Shown: one piece after another, positions 33,300 to 39,660 of the stretch
Position numbering within the stretch: position 1 is the first letter of the stretch
How the letters are laid out: each line of letters opens with the position of its first letter
DNA from: Lachnospiraceae bacterium
GTDB taxonomy: Bacteria > Bacillota > Clostridia > Lachnospirales > Lachnospiraceae
NCBI GenBank assembly: GCA_017518735.1
Contig: JAFWTY010000004.1
Location: 1 to 64,000, forward strand
Direction of reading: 5' to 3'
Length of the DNA: 64,000 nucleotides
Notes under the pieces: model-generated
Seen by the model: only the letters and a program-made list of their open reading frames with translations
What the model was told of the DNA's origin: nothing
Databases searched by the model: none
Translations under genes and position numbers: made by a program

Positions 33300-35678
33300 C
33301 TATTCTGCTTTCTTTAATACAACCGCACTGTAAGTACCGCCTGTTCCCTGTGCTACCGCAAGAACATTCTTCCAGGAGGAAGTATTTACTTTCTTGACTT
33401 CCACGCCGTTTTCAAAAACGAATGCATCCTGGTCTGCAGCCAGATCTCCGGAAAGGGTCAGTGCTGCATGTGCAACGGAAAGGGTTGCTGCTGCGGCTCT
33501 GGCTTCACCGATGTACTCTCTTACGTTGATAACGGGTGTAGCAGAGAACATCTCTTTTACAAGCCCGATTTCAATATCGTCTACGTCTTTTACGCCGTTA
33601 CCGAGACCGAAAATACCGTCTACATCGCCTGCGGAAATACCTGCCATGGAAAGGGCCATTGTAACCGCATTCTTAAGACCTGCATCGGATCCCTTGATTT
33701 CTCCGTACTTAACGCCTTCATGCGCCATACCGTAACCGGCAACAACCGCATATTTCTTGGAGCCGTGCTTTTCTGCACTGCTCTTGCTTTCCAATGCAAC
33801 GGATACGGAACCGTCGGATAATGTCTGTCCGGACTGGTTTACATAAAGTTTAGCATCACCATCGGCAACAAGTCCGAGCTGTCCATAGAGTTTCTGCATT
33901 ACGGCACTGTTTTCATCGGTACCTGTTGCAAGCATACCCTTTGCACGGTTCTGCTTGATTTCATGGAATGCATAGCCGACACTCTGTAAACCGGACTGGC
34001 TTCCGTTCGTTATGGTAACGTTGTATCCGCGAAGACCTGTCTTAATGGAAAGATATCCGCCTGCCGCATTGTATACGGTGTTCGGGAAGTTGAATGCGGA
34101 ACCGTTCTCGTTTCCTTCCTTTGCAATGTGATCTTCAAATTCATATACGGTAGTGAGCGGGCCGTCGCCGGTTCCGATAATCATACCGTAATCTTCTTCT
34201 TTTCCTTCTTCGGGAGCAATTCCTGCTTCCTTTAATGCTTCCAGGCCGGAAACAACCTGCATTAAGCTGAACTTGTCGAGTTTTCTGAAAAATGCCATCT
34301 TGATATCGAATTTACCAAAATCATCTTTTCCGACTTCGGCAAGAACACTGTTACCGGATACCTTGTTCCCTGCATTAATCTGGTTTACATAATTCTCTAC
34401 ACCGTTTCCTAACGGAGATACGATTCCCAGACCGGTGATGTATACTTCTTCATCACTTTCGGTTTCTTTTACTTCACCGAGATCTTTTGCAAAAATGACA
34501 CTCGCATTGCTTCCGCCGAAAGCGAAGTTATTGGACATAACCGCCTTTAACTCTTTTTCTCTTGCGGTGTTCGGCATGAAATCGATCTCGCCTGCTTTTT
34601 CCTTTAAGACATCCAAATCTTCAGCGGAATAACCGATTGTGGGAGGAATCTTTCCTTCCGTTAATGCCTTAATGGAATATACAGCTTCAATTGCACCTGC
34701 AGCACCAAGGCAGTGGCCAACCATGGCCTTTACGGAACTTACGGATAAATCTCCGCCTGCATTGTCAAAAATCGTATGCAGGGACAAAAACTCAGTTTCG
34801 TCATTCTTTGCGGTACCGGTACCGTGTGCATTTACATAGCCGATGTCGGATTTCTGAAGTCCGGACATCTCAATGGCACGATTGATTGCATACATCTGAC
34901 CGATTCCGTCGGGACGGGGTGCCGTAATATGATAAGCGTCCGAGCTGATTCCTGCGGCAAGAACGTCACAGTAAATCTTTGCTCCACGTTTGCTTGCATG
35001 TTCATAGGATTCTACCACCATTGCTCCGGCGCCCTCTCCCAGGGTAATACCATTGGAGTGGTTGAACGGAGAACAGGGATTTTCGGATAATGCATGAAGT
35101 GCATGGAATCCGGAAAAAGGAACCGATGCAAAAGCATCTGCACCACCGACAATAAATACATCCGCTACACCTGCACGAATCAGTTCACACGCATATGCTA
35201 CCGAAATCGCACCTGCTGCACAGGCATTACCAACGTTTGTAATAACACCCTTTGCACCGAATCTTGTTGCAACGTGATTTGCGATGGAAGAAATGGTCAT
35301 CTTGTTGATATCTTCGGTCTTCTCACCATTGGTGATGTATTCCTCGATACTTAACACACCTCCGACACAGCTTCCCATGATTACTCCGAATCTTGTCGGA
35401 TCCTCAATGGAACCTTCCAGTTTGGAATCCGCAAACGCTTCGCCGGATGCCTTTAAACAGAGCACGGATACACGATCCTTCTCTTCTTCCTTCGGAAGTT
35501 CAAAATCGATTTCAGCGCCGAGATTTGCATAGCAGTTATCTGCGTTAACGCTCTTTACATGATCGATTCCTTCTTTTCCTGCCAGGGCATTTTCCCAGCA
35601 CTCTTCCACATTTGCACCGATGGCATTTACCATGCCGAGACCGGTTACCACACATCTGGTGTTTAATTGTCTTTCCAT
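33300..35678 (-). CDS. Double ketosynthase: active KS fused to an inactive KS-like half
   Basis: The 792-residue protein has two ketosynthase folds. The first (about 5-400) has the full Cys-His-His triad: Cys153 in GNACAAG, His285 in NAHGTGT and His322 in VGHCLGAAGA. The second (about 412-790) keeps the fold (VYITGLGIVSPLG, FRKLDKFSLMQV). It lacks the triad: the cysteine site reads NGSQSG, the first His site reads GLGNGVKD and the second reads GEARAAAA. This is the plan of a KS joined to a chain-length-factor-like partner, as in type II polyketide and aryl polyene systems, but within one chain. Standard FabF is about 410 residues. Confidence 0.92.
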   Translation of the reverse strand: MERQLNTRCVVTGLGMVNAIGANVEECWENALAGKEGIDHVKSVNADNCYANLGAEIDFELPKEEEKDRVSVLCLKASGEAFADSKLEGSIEDPTRFGVIMGSCVGGVLSIEEYITNGEKTEDINKMTISSIANHVATRFGAKGVITNVGNACAAGAISVAYACELIRAGVADVFIVGGADAFASVPFSGFHALHALSENPCSPFNHSNGITLGEGAGAMVVESYEHASKRGAKIYCDVLAAGISSDAYHITAPRPDGIGQMYAINRAIEMSGLQKSDIGYVNAHGTGTAKNDETEFLSLHTIFDNAGGDLSVSSVKAMVGHCLGAAGAIEAVYSIKALTEGKIPPTIGYSAEDLDVLKEKAGEIDFMPNTAREKELKAVMSNNFAFGGSNASVIFAKDLGEVKETESDEEVYITGLGIVSPLGNGVENYVNQINAGNKVSGNSVLAEVGKDDFGKFDIKMAFFRKLDKFSLMQVVSGLEALKEAGIAPEEGKEEDYGMIIGTGDGPLTTVYEFEDHIAKEGNENGSAFNFPNTVYNAAGGYLSIKTGLRGYNVTITNGSQSGLQSVGYAFHEIKQNRAKGMLATGTDENSAVMQKLYGQLGLVADGDAKLYVNQSGQTLSDGSVSVALESKSSAEKHGSKKYAVVAGYGMAHEGVKYGEIKGSDAGLKNAVTMALSMAGISAGDVDGIFGLGNGVKDVDDIEIGLVKEMFSATPVINVREYIGEARAAAATLSVAHAALTLSGDLAADQDAFVFENGVEVKKVNTSSWKNVLAVAQGTGGTYSAVVLKKAE

Positions 35679-35706
35679 TTTCCGATAAACTCCTTATTAT
35701 TTCTTT

Positions 35707-35876
35707 CAACTACATTTATAGTTGTTTTTGCTAATTCTTTAGCAGTTCATTCCGGCCTCCGACTTGCAAATACCCCCTCTGGGACAACTTGCAAGTCGGC
35801 AACCTAATTTAAATCATAGTGCAGGGGGTCTGCTAATGTTGCACATTAGCAGACTTCCTCTCGCTAAAGCGAGAGG
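35707..35876. repeat. Five successive hairpins between the ACP and ketosynthase genes
   Basis: The 199-bp gap holds five inverted repeats: 35707-35724 (6 bp), 35729-35744 (6 bp), 35759-35799 (11 bp), 35828-35854 (12 bp, perfect, loop of 3) and 35857-35876 (8-9 bp, perfect). The last abuts the ACP stop codon. None is followed by a T-run on the minus strand, so they do not look like ordinary terminators. They may stabilise or process the mRNA so that ACP is made in excess over the ketosynthase. Confidence 0.8.
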
Positions 35877-35877
35877 A

Positions 35878-36129
35878 CTATTCCATATGCTCTACTACAT
35901 ATTTGGTAAGTGCAGTAATGTTGTAGAAATGCTCTTTGCCAACACCGGTCATAGCTACACCGAATTCGCTGTCGATGCAGGAGATGATTTCAAGAGAATC
36001 TACGCTGTCAAGTCCGATTCCGTCGCCGAAAAGAGCGATTTCATAATCGAGTTCTTCTTCGGGAATTCTTAAGTTGTCTACAAGCATTCCTTTGATCTTT
36101 TCTGCAACCTGAAGTTCTTTTTCGTTCAT
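35878..36129 (-). CDS. Acyl carrier protein
   Basis: The 83-residue acidic protein has the phosphopantetheine site Ser42 in GLDSVDSLEI. The sequence around it (ALFGDGIGLDSVDSLEIIS) differs from the usual FabF-type ACP (DLGADSLDTVEL) and is closer, from memory, to the ACPs of aryl polyene and similar type II systems. The start at 36129 is preferred over an in-frame ATG four codons earlier, which has no room for a ribosome binding site. It is followed at once by a row of hairpins. Confidence 0.92.
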   Translation of the reverse strand: MNEKELQVAEKIKGMLVDNLRIPEEELDYEIALFGDGIGLDSVDSLEIISCIDSEFGVAMTGVGKEHFYNITALTKYVVEHME

Positions 36130-36206
36130 TTTTTGTTCCATCCTTTTCTTAAAAATAGTATCTTTGGTTACTTATATTTAATCCGGTCTTCCGGAATAAA
36201 CCTACA

Positions 36207-36860
36207 TTAGTAGTTCTTTACATCCTCTGTGGCATACTTGGGATTTCCGAACTTTTTCTTTAATTCAATGACGGTTTTTTTGCAGTTTTCCGCATGTTTT
36301 TTCAGTACTGCGGAAGGTCTTCCCTCTTCGCGAAGATTCGGAGTCTGCGACTTTCCGATAATGATACGCGTCATGTGGAAGGGCTTCATCTTGTTGTCGA
36401 TACAAATCGGAACAAGAGGTACACCGGACTGCTTTGCCAGCATCAAAAATCCGGGCTTGAAGTCTAACATGTTTCCGTCCTTGCTTGTATGACCTTCCGG
36501 GAAAAAGTAGATGCTTTTTCCTTCTTCCAGTGTTTCCTTTCCTTTGTAAATCCAGGAGGTATCCATCTGCTGGCGGTCAATCGGTATATAGCGAAGATTT
36601 CTGAAAAGCCAGTTTAATTTCTTCTTTTCGTACCAGTCTCTTCCTACAAAAATGTAAACATTGTAGCGACTCAATAAGCTCGTCATGAAGAGTCCGTCGG
36701 AATATCCGGTGTGGTTGGAATAAATCAGACAGGAGCCGTTTAAAACTTTCATTGTCTCCTCTTTATCTTCCCAAACCATCTTGTGAGGATAAATCAGACG
36801 AAGGACCGGAACCGCAATCGCATATATAATTTGCACTATTCCATGAATAATCGTCTGCAT
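36207..36860 (-). CDS. PlsC-type lysophospholipid acyltransferase
   Basis: The 217-residue protein has an N-terminal membrane helix (about 5-24) and the acyltransferase motifs: NHTGYSD with His50 and Asp55 (HX4D), and FFPEGHTS with Glu122. It should move an acyl chain from ACP or CoA to a glycerophosphate-type acceptor at the membrane. Its place in the operon, just before the ACP, suggests it uses the product of the double ketosynthase. It starts one base after the flavodoxin-like gene ends. Confidence 0.9.
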   Translation of the reverse strand: MQTIIHGIVQIIYAIAVPVLRLIYPHKMVWEDKEETMKVLNGSCLIYSNHTGYSDGLFMTSLLSRYNVYIFVGRDWYEKKKLNWLFRNLRYIPIDRQQMDTSWIYKGKETLEEGKSIYFFPEGHTSKDGNMLDFKPGFLMLAKQSGVPLVPICIDNKMKPFHMTRIIIGKSQTPNLREEGRPSAVLKKHAENCKKTVIELKKKFGNPKYATEDVKNY

Positions 36861-36861
36861 C

Positions 36862-37611
36862 CTAGTTTATCTTTCCGTAGGGGCCCACTTCCGGGTCATC
36901 CCAGTTTAAATTGATTGCCTGTGCAAATGTATTGTGCCCAAGCATCGGAACTTCCAATTTCTTAATTGTTTCTTCGCTTACTTCACCTTCGCGAACGAAT
37001 TCTTTTCCGGCTTCGGTGAATTTCGTAAGATATCTTGCCACTTTGTTTTCAAAAGTTTTCTCGGCAAGCATTCCGCCCTGAGGTGCGGTAATCAACGTAT
37101 AGCCTTTCGGTCCGCAGATCCGGTCAAACTGAAGTCTTACCGAATCATAACAGTCCACCGTTTCTTCGTATCCGCATGCGGAAACCAGAACCAGTTTCTT
37201 TTTCATCAGCTCCGGGAATCGCATTTCATGAAGGAAACGTCCCGTCGACTCATCTCCGTTTACGGCGCGGTATTCGGAAACATAACAGATCATGCGGTCC
37301 ATAAATGCTTTCAGTTTGGAAGGCAATCCGAAGAAGTAGAGGGGAAAGCTTTCTATGATTACATCGCTTTCCATAATCAGAGCACGGATCTCGTCCATAT
37401 CATCATGGATCACACATTTTCCCTTGGAATTCTTCCAGCAGCAAAAGCATCCGTGGCAGTGATCAATCTTTTTATCTTTTAAACTGATTTCGGTTACGGT
37501 CGTGTTTTCTTCGCCATTTTCCAAAACCATACCCTGCACAAAAGCTCTTGCTATTTTCAATGAGGAGCTCGTTTCTCCTCTCAAACTTCCGTTTATCAGT
37601 AAAATACGCAT
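36862..37611 (-). CDS. Flavodoxin-like NAD(P)H-dependent FMN reductase family protein
   Basis: The 249-residue protein has the flavodoxin-like N-terminus RILLINGSLRGETSSS for FMN phosphate binding and the four-cysteine patch CHGCFCCWKNSKGKC, typical of iron-sulfur flavoprotein relatives. Later motifs include SFPLYFFGLPSKLKAFMDR. The start at 37611 is chosen for its AAAGGTGGAG site. It is the first gene of the lipid operon. It may supply reducing power or reduce an acyl or polyene intermediate; that is inference. Confidence 0.88.
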   Translation of the reverse strand: MRILLINGSLRGETSSSLKIARAFVQGMVLENGEENTTVTEISLKDKKIDHCHGCFCCWKNSKGKCVIHDDMDEIRALIMESDVIIESFPLYFFGLPSKLKAFMDRMICYVSEYRAVNGDESTGRFLHEMRFPELMKKKLVLVSACGYEETVDCYDSVRLQFDRICGPKGYTLITAPQGGMLAEKTFENKVARYLTKFTEAGKEFVREGEVSEETIKKLEVPMLGHNTFAQAINLNWDDPEVGPYGKIN

Positions 37612-37686
37612 TCTTCTCCACCTTTCAAGCCACAATAATTCTCCCAAAAAGTGAATCTTTTCTCAATACGCATTTTCCCTTGAATG

Positions 37687-37729
37687 CATAAAATTTAGGC
37701 ACTCGAACCTCGAGTGCCTAAATTTTATG
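37687..37729. terminator. Long perfect hairpin between tetR and the lipid operon
   Basis: A 20-bp perfect stem with a 3-base loop (arms 37687-37706 and 37710-37729) lies between the TetR stop and the flavodoxin-like gene. The outer part is AT-rich, so each strand has TTTTAT in the tail, allowing bidirectional termination. A single TTATGTAAAC motif (37725-37734) overlaps the right arm. It is longer than usual for an intrinsic terminator and could also be a regulator site. Confidence 0.7.
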
Positions 37730-37764
37730 TAAACTAATTTCGTTTTTTCTTACAATATATATGT

Positions 37765-38349
37765 TTATCCCTTTTTTGCCATGTTCAAAAGAATATGTTC
37801 CGCCACTCCGTCAAGCATTGTGATAGCCTGTTCCATGGTAACTGCCGGATCCGCTCCGCGTTTCCCGCGAATCCAGTCCACCGTCGTCTCGGAAAACATT
37901 TTTGCAAAAAGATAGGCCGCTCTGTCCTTCTCATCCTGCGTCAGCGTATAGCCGTTTTCCCGGTACATGCTTTCCCCATATTGGTCGATATAGTTTCTCG
38001 CGGGACGATACGCCAGGTCGGTCATATAATCCCCGAAAGCGTCCCTTCCCATGGACTGATACATATTCTTGATAAAAGCTTCGTTTTTCTTGGCATACTG
38101 TCCCATGAAACGAAGATTACTGATCCAGTCACTCTCTCCGAGCTGCATGGATTCCGGAAACAGTTTATCGGATTTGGAATAGATGATTTCCTCCATCAGG
38201 GAATAGACATCCTGATAATAGTAATAAAACGTATTCCTGTTGATTCCGCAATGCTTGGAAATCATCGTTACGGTAATCTTTTCGATGGGATACGTTTTGG
38301 ATAACTCGATGAAACTGTCTATGATTGCTTTTTTGGTAAATTGGCTCAT
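37765..38349 (-). CDS. TetR family transcriptional regulator
   Basis: The 194-residue protein has an N-terminal TetR helix-turn-helix (about 8-55: IEKITVTMISKHCGINRNTFYYYY) and a helical C-terminal ligand domain. The start overlaps the stop of the ECF S-component gene (ATGA), so it belongs to the riboswitch-led operon. Its target is unknown. The lipid operon just downstream and the cobalamin genes are both candidates. Confidence 0.92.
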   Translation of the reverse strand: MSQFTKKAIIDSFIELSKTYPIEKITVTMISKHCGINRNTFYYYYQDVYSLMEEIIYSKSDKLFPESMQLGESDWISNLRFMGQYAKKNEAFIKNMYQSMGRDAFGDYMTDLAYRPARNYIDQYGESMYRENGYTLTQDEKDRAAYLFAKMFSETTVDWIRGKRGADPAVTMEQAITMLDGVAEHILLNMAKKG

Positions 38350-38882
38350 TGTTTTTTTCCTATGTTATCTGCCATCCGAATTACGGTAGAAAGCGGAATA
38401 ATCAAAGATCCGAAGATAAAGTTGCTGACGGCATGTACTCCGTCCCAGGGAAGTCCTACAATGATCCAGGATATCATTCCCTTGAAATCCAGATGAAAGA
38501 ACAGCGCATGCATGGGCGCAAACATGGTTCCGTACAGTAATCCGTGCAACCCGCAAACAAGCATGTAGACAATCGGTGCAAGCCAGTCCGGCATCTTCTT
38601 CGGAAGAATCATCGTCACGCCCCAGAGCGGAAGCCAAATATAAAGATAAGGCACCCACCAGGCGGAAAATCCTTCCACAAATCCATGGACCAATACAAAC
38701 ACATAAATTGGAAACAGCGCCTTAAACCGGTATACCAGGGTAAGGGCAACAATGGATACTCCAATGAAATGCACATTCGGAAATGCGTTCATCAGAAGCT
38801 TGGAGGCATACATTAAGCCTCCAAGCATTCCGAATATTGCAATTTCTCGTACCGTAAGTACCGGTTTTTTCTTACTTTTCAA
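38346..38882 (-). CDS. ECF transporter S component, probable cobalamin specificity
   Basis: The 178-residue protein has about six transmembrane helices and the ECF S-component look, with TVREIAIFGMLGGLMYASKLL at the N-terminus. The AWWVPYLYIW and GLPWDGVHAVSN segments are typical of the family. S components bind a vitamin and dock on shared EcfA, EcfA' and EcfT, which are not in this window. Its position behind a cobalamin riboswitch and a DUF4430 lipoprotein points to a corrinoid, as in CbrT. It overlaps the lipoprotein gene by 11 bases. Confidence 0.85.
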   Translation of the reverse strand: MKSKKKPVLTVREIAIFGMLGGLMYASKLLMNAFPNVHFIGVSIVALTLVYRFKALFPIYVFVLVHGFVEGFSAWWVPYLYIWLPLWGVTMILPKKMPDWLAPIVYMLVCGLHGLLYGTMFAPMHALFFHLDFKGMISWIIVGLPWDGVHAVSNFIFGSLIIPLSTVIRMADNIGKKQ

Positions 38883-39381
38883 CCTTTAAAGCGTAGGTAG
38901 CACCTTCTTCAATTTTAGTGCTGTCTACACCGGTCTGTGCATATTCGCCGTTGATGTAGAATGACCAGTAGGTTCCGTCTACATCGTAATCAGCGGTTAC
39001 GCCGTTTACTTTCTTAATGTATAAACCGTAATCGCTTTCTTCCCCCTCAACGAGTCCGGCTGCTACAAGAGCATCTCCTACGTTGTCTGCATCGGTCTTA
39101 ACACGGAAATAATCGGTTTTTCCGTCTGCGTAAACAACTTCGAGAGAAAACTCAGTCTCCCCTTCTCCTACTTCGGTTTCCTCGACAAATTCCACTGCCG
39201 GAACTTCGGATTCAATCTGGGATGATACTTCGCTAACAGCCTGCTGAATCACTTCTTCCGGAGTCTCGGTAACCTGTGTGGTTGCTTTATTACATGCAGT
39301 TCCCATAAGTGCCATAGCCGCAATTAACACCAGAGTAAGAATGCATGACAAAAGCTTTTTCGTACTGCTTTTCTTTGTCAT
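38872..39381 (-). CDS. DUF4430 lipoprotein, probable surface corrinoid-binding protein
   Basis: The 169-residue protein has a lipoprotein signal peptide ending at Cys30 (ALMGTAC, a slightly unusual lipobox). After an acidic linker (to about 75) comes a DUF4430-type domain (about 80-168) with the phrase GTYWSFYINGEYAQTGVDS. DUF4430 is related to the C-terminal domain of transcobalamin and intrinsic factor. With the cobalamin riboswitch upstream and an S component downstream, a role in capturing corrinoid at the cell surface is a strong inference. Confidence 0.88.
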   Translation of the reverse strand: MTKKSSTKKLLSCILTLVLIAAMALMGTACNKATTQVTETPEEVIQQAVSEVSSQIESEVPAVEFVEETEVGEGETEFSLEVVYADGKTDYFRVKTDADNVGDALVAAGLVEGEESDYGLYIKKVNGVTADYDVDGTYWSFYINGEYAQTGVDSTKIEEGATYALKVEK

Positions 39382-39454
39382 TTCTTTAATCTCCTTATTG
39401 TATAAATTCTATTTCCCTTCCTTTCCGGCTACCGCGGAAAAATACGGAAGCATC

Positions 39455-39638
39455 AATATACCGGGTATTTCGACTTCACGCATCGTTCCGAAACCTTCTC
39501 GGTTTCCCAATGGCTTGTCCTCCGTTTTGCGGCACGGAGTATTCGGAACTGTCTTTTTTTGTCCTGCCTTAGGCACAACAAAGCGTTACACGGCGACGGG
39601 CTCGTACAGGAATCACACCTGTTTCCCCGAATATATTA
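39455..39638 (-). ncRNA. Cobalamin riboswitch
   Basis: On the minus strand the region has the cobalamin aptamer core. It shows GGGAAACAGGTGTGATTCCT, then CGAGCCCGTCGCCGTG, and a B12-box-like AAGCCATTGGGAAACCGAG (39494-39516). The P1 helix is visible: bases near 39627-39638 pair with 39455-39465. It lies upstream of the DUF4430 lipoprotein, whose RBS (AAGGAG) is about 70 bases past P1. The switching element is not clear; translational control is possible. It implies that the operon is turned down when cobalamin is plentiful. Confidence 0.88.
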
Positions 39639-39660
39639 ATTGACTGAATTAGTATTAAAT

